Source: an uncultured Cryomorphaceae bacterium
GTDB lineage: Bacteria > Bacteroidota > Bacteroidia > Flavobacteriales > Schleiferiaceae
DNA: 64,000 nt
Assembly (NCBI GenBank): GCA_913031435.1
Contig: CAJWFD010000002.1
Span: forward strand, 42,050-106,049
Direction of reading: 5' to 3'
In this document: piece after piece, positions 38,060 through 47,311 of the stretch
Position numbering within the stretch: the stretch's first letter is position 1
How the letters are laid out: every line of letters starts with the position of its first letter
The notes under the pieces: model-generated
The model's database searches: none
Seen by the model: only the letters and a program-made list of their open reading frames with translations
Told to the model about the DNA's origin: nothing
Translations under genes and position numbers: made by a program

Positions 38060-39187
38060 ATGGCAAAACGTGATTATTACGATATCCTTGGGGTAAGCAA
38101 ACAATCAAGTCAAGATGAAATTAAAAAAGCCTACCGCAAAGTGGCTTTAAAGTTTCATCCAGACCGCAATCCAGACAACCAAGCTGCTGAAGATAAATTC
38201 AAAGAAGCTGCTGAAGCTTATGATGCATTGGGCAACGAGGAGAAGAGGAGTAAGTATGACCAGTTTGGTCATTCGGCATTCGGTGCTGGTGCTGGTGGCG
38301 GAGGCGGTGCTGGTTTTGGAGGCAACATGAATGACATCTTCGACATGTTCGGTGATATCTTCGGTGGAGGTCAATCTAGCGGTGGCTTTGGAGGTTTTGG
38401 AGGAGGAGGTGGTCGTGCTCGTCAAGTCAAAGGATCCAATCTACGTATCAAGGTAAAACTCACCTTAGAAGAAATTGCTGAAGGCGTTGAGAAAAAAATT
38501 AAAATCCGTAGAGCGAAAGTAGCGGATGGTGTTACGTTCAAAACATGTTCTACTTGTAACGGAGCAGGTCAAGTACAGCAAGTAACTAACACCATTTTAG
38601 GTCAAATGCGTACTGCGGCCACCTGTAATTCTTGTAATGGAGCAGGAAAATCTGTGGATGAAAAGCCAAATGGCGTAGGCAATGATGGACTAGAACGTAA
38701 GGAGGAAGTAGTCAGTGTGAAAATACCGGCAGGCGTACAAGACGGAATGCAACTCAGAGTCGGAGGTAAAGGGAATGACGCCCTTGGTGGGGTCCCGGGA
38801 GATTTAATTGTTCTTATTGAAGAAATAGAACACGACAACCTCACAAGAGATGGTGAAAATCTTCACTACGAGCTCAATCTTAGTTTTCCAGAAGCTACTC
38901 TTGGAACATCCGTTGAGATTCCTACAGTCAACGGAACTGTTAAAATCACTATTGATAACGGTACGCAACCAGGTAAAATCCTTAGACTCAAAAACAAGGG
39001 GCTTCCTAGTATTCAAGGTTATGGTCGCGGTGACCAACTCATTCACATTAACGTATGGGTACCGAAAACTTTAAGTTCTGAAGAAAAAAAGACCATTGAA
39101 GCGCTAAAAGACAGTGACAATTTTTTACCGAATCCGGGGAAATCCGATAAAGGTTTCTTTGATCGGGTAAAAGAGATGTTCTCTTAG
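38060..39187 (+). CDS. dnaJ: Chaperone DnaJ with only one of the two zinc centres
   Basis: 375 residues. J domain with H-P-D at 33-35, Gly/Phe-rich linker (about 75-120), then a shortened zinc region: only two C-x2-C-x-G-x-G repeats remain, C-S-T-C-N-G-A-G (163-170) and C-N-S-C-N-G-A-G (189-196), where the family usually has four. They correspond to repeats 2 and 3, which together bind one zinc; the first and fourth, which bind the other, are missing. The C-terminal substrate-binding domains (V-K-I-P-A-G-V-Q-D-G) are complete. I recall similar DnaJ proteins in other Bacteroidota. Confidence 0.95.
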   Translation: MAKRDYYDILGVSKQSSQDEIKKAYRKVALKFHPDRNPDNQAAEDKFKEAAEAYDALGNEEKRSKYDQFGHSAFGAGAGGGGGAGFGGNMNDIFDMFGDIFGGGQSSGGFGGFGGGGGRARQVKGSNLRIKVKLTLEEIAEGVEKKIKIRRAKVADGVTFKTCSTCNGAGQVQQVTNTILGQMRTAATCNSCNGAGKSVDEKPNGVGNDGLERKEEVVSVKIPAGVQDGMQLRVGGKGNDALGGVPGDLIVLIEEIEHDNLTRDGENLHYELNLSFPEATLGTSVEIPTVNGTVKITIDNGTQPGKILRLKNKGLPSIQGYGRGDQLIHINVWVPKTLSSEEKKTIEALKDSDNFLPNPGKSDKGFFDRVKEMFS

Positions 39188-39207
39188 GAGACAATTGCAT
39201 ATCTTCT

Positions 39208-39241
39208 AACTCCCGTCATTCAATGTACGGGAGTTTTTTTT
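39208..39241 (+). terminator. Terminator of grpE-dnaJ
   Basis: Perfect nine-pair stem (39208-39216 with 39227-39235), ten-base loop, T-run. Confidence 0.9.
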
Positions 39242-39284
39242 ACACCTAAGTCAAATAGCGTTTACCCGTTATAATTTATACGCC

Positions 39285-40187
39285 ATGATTACAGCAAAAG
39301 AAGTCACCAAGCATTATGGTGAAAAAATAGCATTAGGAGGGGTCAACCTAAATATTCCAAAAGGAAGTATTTATGGTCTTCTTGGTCCAAACGGGGCAGG
39401 TAAAACATCTTTTATCAGGATCATGAATCAAATTAATGCACCCGATAGCGGCGAAATTCTATTTGACAACAGGCCACTTCAAATAAAGGATATTTCTAGT
39501 ATTGGCTACTTACCAGAAGAGCGCGGGCTTTATAAAAAAATGAAAGTTGGCGAACAAGTACTTTATCTCGCTAAGCTAAAGGGCTTGACAACAGCTCAGG
39601 CCAAAGAACGCGCTCGCATGTGGTTTGATCGATTAGATATGCGTTCTTTTTGGGACAAGAAGGTGGAAGATTTAAGTAAAGGAATGGCTCAAAAAGTACA
39701 GTTCGTCACTACCGTTCTTCATGAGCCCGAATTACTGATTTTTGATGAACCTTTTACAGGCTTTGACCCAATCAATACCAACTTGATAAAAAATGAAATT
39801 AAACGACTCAACAGCGAAGGAGCTACCGTAATATTTTCTACCCACCGCATGGAAAGTGTTGAAGAGATTTGTGATCACATTGGTTTGATCAATAATGGAG
39901 CCGTTATGGTTGAAGGACCTTTGTTAGAGATTAGAAAACGATATAAAGACGGGACCTATTCATTTACGACAACAGTTCCATTTGATTTCGAAAAAAATAC
40001 TGTGGTCTCTCAAGGCGAAAGCCATACCGGGTATCAAACCGTGTTGAAGCTGGACGATTATCCTAAAAATCTTATGATTGACTTAGTTGAAAAAGGACAA
40101 TTGATTGCATTTGAAGAAGTTCTTCCAACGGTCAGTGATATATTTATAGACATCGTACAGAACGGACCTAAGCAGCATTCATTATGA
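39285..40187 (+). CDS. ABC exporter ATP-binding protein (NatA-like)
   Basis: 300 residues. Walker A G-P-N-G-A-G-K-T (34-41), signature L-S-K-G-M-A-Q-K-V, Walker B L-L-I-F-D-E-P and switch His in S-T-H-R-M. The C-terminal about 85 residues match the DUF4162-type extension of NatA-like subunits. It pairs with the permease, overlapping it by 4 bases. NatAB of Bacillus extrudes sodium; the substrate here cannot be read from sequence. Confidence 0.9.
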   Translation: MITAKEVTKHYGEKIALGGVNLNIPKGSIYGLLGPNGAGKTSFIRIMNQINAPDSGEILFDNRPLQIKDISSIGYLPEERGLYKKMKVGEQVLYLAKLKGLTTAQAKERARMWFDRLDMRSFWDKKVEDLSKGMAQKVQFVTTVLHEPELLIFDEPFTGFDPINTNLIKNEIKRLNSEGATVIFSTHRMESVEEICDHIGLINNGAVMVEGPLLEIRKRYKDGTYSFTTTVPFDFEKNTVVSQGESHTGYQTVLKLDDYPKNLMIDLVEKGQLIAFEEVLPTVSDIFIDIVQNGPKQHSL

Positions 40188-41494
40188 GAAGCCCCATCTT
40201 ATTAATTATTGAAAGAGAGTTTATTACAAGGGTTAGGAAAAAGACGTTCTTGGTGATTACCATCATTGCACCCGTACTTTTTGCAGCTTTAATGATTGTC
40301 CCTGGGGTACTCGCTAGCTTGCCTGCGGATCATAAGAACATCGTCGTTCTAGATGAGCCTGCTTTGTTACTCCCTGAGGTTGGTAACGACCAATTCGCTT
40401 TAGATTATTTAAATCCCAAGGAATTCGACTTAGCATTGGCCAAGGATTACCTCAGAGATTCTGACAAGGATGCACTGTTATATATCCCCGCTGGGGAAGG
40501 TTGGGATCCTGACTTCATCAAACGTAATATTCTACTCTATGGCAAAGAAGACATAGGGATGGAGCTCCAGGGGTTTATTGAGAATCGAATAGAAGACAAA
40601 ATAAATCGACAAAAACTACTAAAACAAGGTGTTGATCCAGAAGTGGTTAACCAAGCTAAAACCCAGGTAAACATCAAAAGTTTCACACTCGGCGAAGAAG
40701 ATGGCCAGGATGAAACCAGTGCCACTCCATTAAAAATGGGTTTAGGATATATTGCCGGAATGATGATTTACTTTTTCATCTTCTTCTATTCAGTACAAGT
40801 TATGAGAGGGGTAATCGAAGAAAAGACCAGCAGAATAGTCGAAGTGATTATTTCGAGTGTTCGTCCATACCAGCTGATGCTTGGTAAAATTTTAGGGATA
40901 GGTTTAGTCGGTGTCGTCCAATTCTTAATTTGGATCATTCTTTCTTCATTAATATACGTGGTCGTAAGTCAATTTGTATATCCGGAAATATTTGCGCAAC
41001 AGGTCATATCTGGGCCTAATGGCGCTGACTTAAGTGTCTTAGAAACTACAGGTATATTCGACATGGTGAGTAGCATTAACTTCCCTTTAGTGCTTGGCGG
41101 GTTTGTCTTCTACTTCTTCGGAGGATATTTCCTGTACAGTGCACTTTTTGCGGCATTGGGATCTGCTATTGATCAAGAAGCCGACTCTCAGCAATTCATG
41201 CTCCCTGTCACTGCTCCCATGATTATTGCCATCATAACGGCGATGAACGTGATTCAGGAGCCCAATGGTCAATTGGCATTTTGGATGAGTATGATTCCAT
41301 TAACTTCACCTATCACCATGATGATAAGATTGCCCTTTGGTATTCCGCTTTGGGAAGTCGCTCTAAGCGGAGCCATACTCGTTGCATCATTCTTTGCAGT
41401 AGTAGGTATCGCAAGCAAAATTTATCGTGTAGGCATACTGATGTATGGCAAAAAAGTAACTTGGAAAGAATTATATAAATGGCTGAAGTATTAA
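40184..41494 (+). CDS. ABC exporter permease (NatB/ABC-2 type)
   Basis: 436 residues. One N-terminal membrane helix (T-F-L-V-I-T-I-I-A-P-V-L-F-A-A-L-M-I-V), a periplasmic domain of about 150 residues, then five C-terminal helices beginning I-A-G-M-M-I-Y-F-F-I-F-F-Y. M-R-G-V-I-E-E-K-T-S-R-I-V-E-V-I-I-S-S-V-R is the conserved cytoplasmic coupling loop of this family. Overlaps both neighbours (4 and 16 bases), so it is translated with the ATPase and mscS. Confidence 0.9.
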   Translation: MRSPILLIIEREFITRVRKKTFLVITIIAPVLFAALMIVPGVLASLPADHKNIVVLDEPALLLPEVGNDQFALDYLNPKEFDLALAKDYLRDSDKDALLYIPAGEGWDPDFIKRNILLYGKEDIGMELQGFIENRIEDKINRQKLLKQGVDPEVVNQAKTQVNIKSFTLGEEDGQDETSATPLKMGLGYIAGMMIYFFIFFYSVQVMRGVIEEKTSRIVEVIISSVRPYQLMLGKILGIGLVGVVQFLIWIILSSLIYVVVSQFVYPEIFAQQVISGPNGADLSVLETTGIFDMVSSINFPLVLGGFVFYFFGGYFLYSALFAALGSAIDQEADSQQFMLPVTAPMIIAIITAMNVIQEPNGQLAFWMSMIPLTSPITMMIRLPFGIPLWEVALSGAILVASFFAVVGIASKIYRVGILMYGKKVTWKELYKWLKY

Positions 41495-42417
41495 ATAGTA
41501 TTTGGGGTTTTATAACTGAAATGCTCAGTTTTAAACTGTGGGGGAATGATTTCTTTAGACTTTCTGTGAAGAGCCTAATTCAAGTAATCCTATTATTCGC
41601 CGGAGCAAAATATGGGTTTTGGGCCCTAACACGAGTATTCTTGCGCAATAAATCGGGCAACACCTATGATGAAGGGCGAAAATACACCATCATACAGATT
41701 TCTAAATACCTCATATATACCGTAGTCATTGTGATTGCCTTAGAGACAATTGGAGTCAAGGTGACAGCATTATTAGCGGCGTCCACCGCCTTATTTGTAG
41801 GTTTAGGATTGGGGTTACAAGATGCCTTTAAGGATTTAAGTTCGGGGGTCATCATTCTTATGGAGCGTACACTTACTGTTGGTGATATTATTCAGATGCA
41901 AGACCAGATAGGCAAAGTCGAAGCAGTTGGACTTCGTACAACCACAGTAAGAACAAGAGATGACATTTTAATCATTGTCCCAAATTCAAAACTGACTAAT
42001 GAAGTGGTCATTAATCTAACGCACAGTGAAGAGACCACTAGATTTGCTATAAATGTCAGCGTAGCCTTTGGAAGCGATACCGAACGCGTTGCTCATATTC
42101 TAAAAACGATTGCACTAGAACATCCAGAGTCTGACCCTATTCAGGAGCCACTCGTAATACTCAAGGACTTCGGCGACAGTGCGTTAATTTTTGAACTCAA
42201 TTTTTACACAAGAAATCTATTTTTTGTGGAAAAAATAAAAAGTGAGATTCGATTCGAAATAGACAAACAATTCAGAACTGAGAAAATCATAATTCCGTTC
42301 CCTCAACGTACCGTATGGCACGGTCCCGAGCGCGTAACACAGTTTGGAGACGGAATAGTTGGTGCTGGGGAAGTTCGATCCTCTGAGACCGACACTCCGT
42401 CAAATCCTCAGTTTTAA
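41479..42417 (+). CDS. MscS-family mechanosensitive channel
   Basis: 312 residues. Three membrane helices, the last a Gly/Ala pore helix (A-L-F-V-G-L-G-L-G-L-Q-D-A-F-K-D-L-S-S-G), then the beta domain with E-R-T-L-T-V-G-D-I-I and V-P-N-S-K-L-T-N, the family signature. Opens under membrane tension to release solutes on osmotic downshift. Its frame starts inside the permease gene, an overlap of 16 bases. Confidence 0.9.
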   Translation: MAEVLNSIWGFITEMLSFKLWGNDFFRLSVKSLIQVILLFAGAKYGFWALTRVFLRNKSGNTYDEGRKYTIIQISKYLIYTVVIVIALETIGVKVTALLAASTALFVGLGLGLQDAFKDLSSGVIILMERTLTVGDIIQMQDQIGKVEAVGLRTTTVRTRDDILIIVPNSKLTNEVVINLTHSEETTRFAINVSVAFGSDTERVAHILKTIALEHPESDPIQEPLVILKDFGDSALIFELNFYTRNLFFVEKIKSEIRFEIDKQFRTEKIIIPFPQRTVWHGPERVTQFGDGIVGAGEVRSSETDTPSNPQF

Positions 42418-42429
42418 AATCCACTAAGT

Positions 42430-43593
42430 ATGAGCAAAATACTTTTAATTGAAGACGAAGAAGGTATACGTCGTGTATTGAAAAAAATACTCTTAGAGGA
42501 AGATCAGTATCATGATATTCATGAAGCTACAGATGGAAAATCTGCCATCACCATGTTTGGGGAGGGTCATTGGGATCTTGTTTTCTGCGATATTAAGATG
42601 CCTTATGTCGATGGCATAGAAGTTCTTGAACATATGATGAGCGTGAACGCGGAAGTCCCTGTTATTATGATTAGCGGCCATGGTGACATCAACACCGCTG
42701 TGGACTGTCTTAAGAAAGGTGCATTTGATTACTTACCAAAACCACCAGACCTTAATAGATTACTTAGCACTGTTCGTCATGCGTTAGACCACAAACATCT
42801 TGTACAGGAAGTTAAAACCCTGAAAAAGAAAGTGAGTAAGAAATATACCATGATTGGTGAGAGTGCAGTTATGGATGAGCTGCGAGATATGATTTCGAAA
42901 GTAGCTCCTTCTGAAGCGAGGGTTTTAATCACCGGCCCTAATGGATCTGGGAAAGAGCTCGTCGCTCATCAAATTCACGAACACAGTGAGCGATCAAAAT
43001 CACCTATGATTGAAGTCAACTGTGCTGCAATACCAGCCGAACTGATAGAAAGTGAGTTATTTGGCCATAAAAAAGGGGCCTTTACAGGTGCACAAAAAGA
43101 TCGAAAAGGAAAATTCGAATTGGCACATTCTGGTAGTTTATTTCTAGATGAAATTGGCGACATGAGCTTGAGTGCTCAGGCAAAAGTACTTCGTGCACTT
43201 CAAGAACACAAAATAACTCCTGTTGGAGGAGAAAGAAGTGTCAAAGTAGATGTGCGTGTATTAGCAGCTACTAATAAAGACCTGCAGAATGAGATTGCGG
43301 AGGGACGGTTTAGAGAAGATCTTTACCATCGTCTTAGTGTGATTTTGATTGAAGTACCTGGACTTAATGACCGGAAAGATGATATTCCATTACTGGCAAG
43401 CCATTTCCTTCAGCAAGTTGCCACGGACTATGGCGTGAAGAAAAGGGACATTAATGCTGATGCCCTCAAGGCATTGCAAGACTATAATTGGACAGGAAAC
43501 ATTCGTGAATTCAGAAATGTGATTGAACGTCTCCATATATTAAGTGGTGACCCAATTACTAAGTCATCCGTAATTAAATTCGCAAGGAAATAA
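42430..43593 (+). CDS. Sigma-54 activator (NtrC family) lacking a DNA-binding domain
   Basis: 387 residues. Receiver domain with the phospho-acceptor Asp54 (F-C-D-I-K-M-P), then a sigma-54 AAA+ domain: Walker A G-P-N-G-S-G-K-E (169-176), the sigma-54-contacting G-A-F-T-G-A loop (216-221), Walker B F-L-D-E (238-241), and N-I-R-E-F-R-N-V-I-E-R. It stops 20 residues later, where NtrC proteins continue into a Fis-type helix-turn-helix; only 27 bases separate it from the next gene, so the domain is absent. Helicobacter FlgR and chlamydial homologues work without DNA binding. The sensor kinase is not in the window. Confidence 0.92.
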   Translation: MSKILLIEDEEGIRRVLKKILLEEDQYHDIHEATDGKSAITMFGEGHWDLVFCDIKMPYVDGIEVLEHMMSVNAEVPVIMISGHGDINTAVDCLKKGAFDYLPKPPDLNRLLSTVRHALDHKHLVQEVKTLKKKVSKKYTMIGESAVMDELRDMISKVAPSEARVLITGPNGSGKELVAHQIHEHSERSKSPMIEVNCAAIPAELIESELFGHKKGAFTGAQKDRKGKFELAHSGSLFLDEIGDMSLSAQAKVLRALQEHKITPVGGERSVKVDVRVLAATNKDLQNEIAEGRFREDLYHRLSVILIEVPGLNDRKDDIPLLASHFLQQVATDYGVKKRDINADALKALQDYNWTGNIREFRNVIERLHILSGDPITKSSVIKFARK

Positions 43594-43596
43594 GCG

Positions 43597-43604
43597 TACT
43601 TTTG
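43597..43604 (+). promoter_or_regulatory. Candidate -7 box TACTTTTG
   Basis: Exact TAnnTTTG match 17 bases before the small acidic protein gene; the -33 region has TTA rather than TTG. The predicted leader is about 10 bases. Confidence 0.4.
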
Positions 43605-43620
43605 CTGCAAATACTAGATT

Positions 43621-43848
43621 ATGAATTTTCCGAAATTCTTGGTTGCTGACAACACGGATTTACCAGATGCCATTTACATTGTTCACACTGAATTCCCATC
43701 TTTCATTCTAAATCTTGAGAACGATGAGGTGAAGTGGATGGATGACATCAGTGATGAAGACGAGGGCGACCTTACCAAAACTCTCGAAGGTTTGATTGAT
43801 GAAGCGGAAGCTTTCTATATCCGTGAAGTAGATCGTTACAATATCTAG
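43621..43848 (+). CDS. Small acidic conserved protein, function unknown
   Basis: 75 residues, very acidic (W-M-D-D-I-S-D-E-D-E-G-D), starting F-P-K-F-L-V-A-D-N-T-D-L-P-D. No signal peptide, membrane segment or known domain. I recall similar short proteins in Flavobacteriales with the same opening, so I take it as a real gene. It ends 1 base before the MATE transporter gene. Confidence 0.75.
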   Translation: MNFPKFLVADNTDLPDAIYIVHTEFPSFILNLENDEVKWMDDISDEDEGDLTKTLEGLIDEAEAFYIREVDRYNI

Positions 43849-43849
43849 A

Positions 43850-45217
43850 ATGGCATACCGCTGGAGCACATATAGCAACCAGTATAAGATTAGCATGAAC
43901 CTCGCCTACCCCGTTGTTATAGGTTCACTGGGGCAGATCATGGTGAGCGTAGCTGATTCTATAATGGTCGGTAAGTTTCTGGGAACCATCCCTTTAGCCG
44001 CCACTTCATTCGCTGTTTCTATTATCATAATTCCCATGGTTTTCGCAATGGGAGTAGCCTTTGGACTTACTCCTCTTGTCGCTGCTGCTGATGGCGCAGG
44101 TGATTCAAAATCCGCTACGAGGTATTTTAAAAACGGCCTAGTACTCAATAGCATCCTAGGACTAATTATCTATGGCGCTATAGCTTTATTCGCAAAAGGT
44201 GCTCATTTACTAGGACAGGATCCAAGAGTAGTTGAAGCTTCCCTACCGTATATAAATCTTGTAGGGTTTTCCATTATACCCATGATGAGCTTTTTTGCCT
44301 TTAAGCAATTCGCAGAGGGCCTTAGTGACACCAAAGCTGCCATGAAGGTTAGTTTAGGAGCTAACATTATTAATATTCTATTGAATTACCCCCTGATTAC
44401 AGGTTGGGGACCCTTTCCTGAACTAGGTCTATTAGGCGCTGCAGTGAGTACATTAAGTACACGCTTTTTGATGCTGGCGGTAATGGTCCTATACATTCGT
44501 AAACAAGAGAAGTTTACGGAATACTGGGGACACTGGAGAACAGTGAAAATAGAGTGGAAATGTATTAGAGAGATTTTGAAAATCGGTGTACCTAGTGGGC
44601 TACAGTATGTTTTTGAAGCTGGAGCTTTTGCCATGAGTGGTGTTATCGTAGGTATGATCGGCCCTGTACAACAAGCCGCACACCAAATCGCTTTAAATAT
44701 CGCTTCAGTAAGTTATATGATGGTCACTGGATTAGGTGCTGCAGGAACCATTAGAATGGGGAACCAATTGGGTCAAAAGAACATCCCTATGTTGCGTCTT
44801 GCTGGTCAGAGTATTTTTCACTTGACGTTCTTTCTGATGATTATTACCATGGCTTTGCTCCTATTACTACGAAACATATTACCTGAGTTCTATAGTTCAG
44901 ATCCTGAGGTTCTTCAATACACCACTGTCTTAATAGTAGCCGCAGGTTTATTCCAACTGCCCGATGGATTTCAGGCAACAGCTTTGGGGGTACTACGTGG
45001 AATCAAGGATGTTAACATACCCACTGTTATAGCTTTCTTTAGCTATTGGGTCATTGCAGTCCCGATGGGGTATTACTTAGGCGTCAGTGCTGGATATGGT
45101 GCATTGGGGGTGTGGATAGGGTTAGCCACAGGACTAGTTTTAGCATCCATAGCTCTATACTACAGATTTCAGAACAGGACCAAGAAATTACAGGAAACCC
45201 ATCCCGAAGACTTGTAA
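43850..45217 (+). CDS. MATE-family multidrug/sodium antiporter (NorM-like)
   Basis: 455 residues, twelve membrane helices in two homologous halves. The opening A-Y-P-V-V-I-G-S-L-G-Q-I-M-V-S-V-A-D-S-I-M-V-G and the second-half G-V-P-S-G-L-Q-Y-V-F-E-A-G-A-F are typical of NorM-type exporters, which expel cationic drugs in exchange for Na+ or H+. Its stop codon directly abuts the stop of the M3 peptidase on the other strand (0 bases between), and no terminator is visible there. Confidence 0.92.
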   Translation: MAYRWSTYSNQYKISMNLAYPVVIGSLGQIMVSVADSIMVGKFLGTIPLAATSFAVSIIIIPMVFAMGVAFGLTPLVAAADGAGDSKSATRYFKNGLVLNSILGLIIYGAIALFAKGAHLLGQDPRVVEASLPYINLVGFSIIPMMSFFAFKQFAEGLSDTKAAMKVSLGANIINILLNYPLITGWGPFPELGLLGAAVSTLSTRFLMLAVMVLYIRKQEKFTEYWGHWRTVKIEWKCIREILKIGVPSGLQYVFEAGAFAMSGVIVGMIGPVQQAAHQIALNIASVSYMMVTGLGAAGTIRMGNQLGQKNIPMLRLAGQSIFHLTFFLMIITMALLLLLRNILPEFYSSDPEVLQYTTVLIVAAGLFQLPDGFQATALGVLRGIKDVNIPTVIAFFSYWVIAVPMGYYLGVSAGYGALGVWIGLATGLVLASIALYYRFQNRTKKLQETHPEDL

Positions 45218-47245
45218 TTAATTAGCTATACCTGCCCGTCTTAACAGTGCGTCTACTTTAGGTGCTCTACCTCTAAAGGTTTCAAAGAGCTTATCCGGAG
45301 GTATTGTGCCTCCGCTTGAAAGTATCTTCGCAAAATCTTCTGCCACTACTTCATTGAATATACCTTCTTGCTCAAATCTCTCAAAGGCGTCTGCATCCAA
45401 AACCTCAGCCCATTTATAGCTGTAATAACCGGCGGAATATCCACCCTGAAAAATATGGCTAAAAGCGGTCGAAGAAATAATGCCTTCTACCGGATCAAAC
45501 AACTGTGTATCAGCTGTAGCGGACCGTTCAAACTCCGCAATACTGCCAGAAAACGGAATCGTGGCATTATGCCAAGCCATATCTAAATAGCCGAAATTTA
45601 GCTGTCTAAGGGTCATGTATGCCTCCAGAAATTGCTGGCTTGATTTTATTCTATCAATGTACTCTTCTGGTAACATTTCACCAGTCAAATAATGTCTCGC
45701 GAATAGTTTTAAGGATTCAGGTTGATAACACCAATTCTCTAGGATCTGTGAAGGAAGCTCAACAAAATCCCAATATACATTTGTACCTGTTAAAGATGGA
45801 TAAGTACCCTGTGCCATCATGCCATGCAGGGCATGTCCAAACTCATGAAATAATGTCGTGACCTCGTTAAAGGTCAATAGAGAAGGTGTGGTTGACGTCG
45901 GCTTCGTGAAATTACAGACGATACTTATATGAGGTCTAAACGCTTGCTCTTGAAAGACGAACATGTTTCTATAACTTGTCATCCATGCACCTGCACGTTT
46001 CCCTGTTCTTGGAAAAAAATCAGCATAAAAGACACTTACAAAATTACCCTTATCATCAAAAACCTCATAAGCATCCACATCATCATGGTAAACGCTGATG
46101 TCAATATTTTGAACGAAGCTCAGTCCAAACAACTTATGAGCTACCTGGAAAGCTCCATCTAAGACGTTTTCTAGTTTAAAATACGGCTTTAGTAACGCAT
46201 CATCTAGATCAAGGATGACCTTCTTAAGCTTCTCTGCCCAAAAGGAAAAGTCCCACGGCTTGATTGGAAGGTGTGCGCCATTTTTTAAGGCAAAATTCGA
46301 AACATCATTAATCTCTCTTTCAGCGGCTGGCTTAGCGAGTTTCTTTAAGTCGTCTAGAAATCTAAGTACAGTTTCAGGTTTCTGAGCCATTCGCTTACTT
46401 AAAGTCAGCTCAGCATGAGAATTAAAGCCCAGTAATTTAGCCTTTGCTAAACGCTCATTAACAATGGTAGATACGATTTCCTGGTTATTGTATTCATTAG
46501 GTTTTGCGCCACGTGTTGCATAAGCGCGGTAAAATATTTCACGAAGCTCTTCACGTTCTGCATACTTCAAAACACTGATATAGGTGGGCATGTCTAGATC
46601 CAGTACATAACCTATTCTACTCTTCTCACGTGCCAGTAGTTCCGCTTGCTCGATCACATCATCAGGTAACCCTTCCAAATCGGATTTTTTCTCCGTGTAG
46701 AACTCAAAGATTTGAGTCTCCTTAAGAACATTCTCTCCAAAGGCCAATGAAGTTTTACTGAGTGTAGCACTGAGTTCTTTCAGTGACTCTCTGTCCTTGC
46801 CTTGCAATAGAGCGCCATTTCTAACATAACCTTCATAGGTTTCTTGTAGTAATCTCAATTGCTCAGAAGTAAGGCTCTCCGCTGCCCTGTAATCCCAAAC
46901 CTGTTTAATTTTTAAAAACAGGGACTCATTTAATACGGTTTCATTACTGAATTCAGTTAACAATGGACTTAGTTCACGCGCAATAGATTGAATCTCTGCA
47001 TTCGTTTCAGCACTATTTAAATTATAAAAGCAACTGCTTACAATATCTAATTCCCTACTTGCGAATTCTAATTCTACTAATGTATTCGCAAAGGTGGGTT
47101 CCTTCGGGTTCGCAACAATATCGGAATGACGATTTCTGCTCACTTCTATCCAATGGATAGCTGCTGGCATAAAATGTTCTGGAAGAATCAAATGAAAAGG
47201 AAGAGACTGGTGAACAGTTGGCTGAAATTCAATGAGTGGATTCAT
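45218..47245 (-). CDS. M3-family zinc oligopeptidase (PrlC/Dcp type)
   Basis: 675 residues, cytoplasmic. Thimet-oligopeptidase fold with the zinc motif H-E-F-G-H (467-471) and the preceding N-E-V-T-T-L-F and following G-H-A-L-H-G-M. Downstream G-T-N-V-Y-W-D-F-V-E-L-P-S-Q carries the third zinc ligand Glu. It degrades short peptides, including signal-peptide remnants in E. coli. No signal sequence, which fits PrlC rather than a secreted form. Transcribed alone from the box at 47272. Confidence 0.93.
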   Translation of the reverse strand: MNPLIEFQPTVHQSLPFHLILPEHFMPAAIHWIEVSRNRHSDIVANPKEPTFANTLVELEFASRELDIVSSCFYNLNSAETNAEIQSIARELSPLLTEFSNETVLNESLFLKIKQVWDYRAAESLTSEQLRLLQETYEGYVRNGALLQGKDRESLKELSATLSKTSLAFGENVLKETQIFEFYTEKKSDLEGLPDDVIEQAELLAREKSRIGYVLDLDMPTYISVLKYAEREELREIFYRAYATRGAKPNEYNNQEIVSTIVNERLAKAKLLGFNSHAELTLSKRMAQKPETVLRFLDDLKKLAKPAAEREINDVSNFALKNGAHLPIKPWDFSFWAEKLKKVILDLDDALLKPYFKLENVLDGAFQVAHKLFGLSFVQNIDISVYHDDVDAYEVFDDKGNFVSVFYADFFPRTGKRAGAWMTSYRNMFVFQEQAFRPHISIVCNFTKPTSTTPSLLTFNEVTTLFHEFGHALHGMMAQGTYPSLTGTNVYWDFVELPSQILENWCYQPESLKLFARHYLTGEMLPEEYIDRIKSSQQFLEAYMTLRQLNFGYLDMAWHNATIPFSGSIAEFERSATADTQLFDPVEGIISSTAFSHIFQGGYSAGYYSYKWAEVLDADAFERFEQEGIFNEVVAEDFAKILSSGGTIPPDKLFETFRGRAPKVDALLRRAGIAN

Positions 47246-47271
47246 ATAAAGGTCGTTAGGAATACGGTGCT

Positions 47272-47279
47272 CAAATATA
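47272..47279 (-). promoter_or_regulatory. Candidate -7 box TATATTTG for the M3 peptidase
   Basis: Exact minus-strand TAnnTTTG match, 26 bases before the ATG; no TTG at the expected -33 distance. Confidence 0.4.
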
Positions 47280-47311
47280 AGACATCCAAGTTGTTGACGT
47301 ATCTTTAAACT

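Noticed and set aside
39250..39284. Promoter box before the ABC exporter genes
   Set aside because: TTATAATTTATAC resembles but does not match TAnnTTTG; too weak to list.
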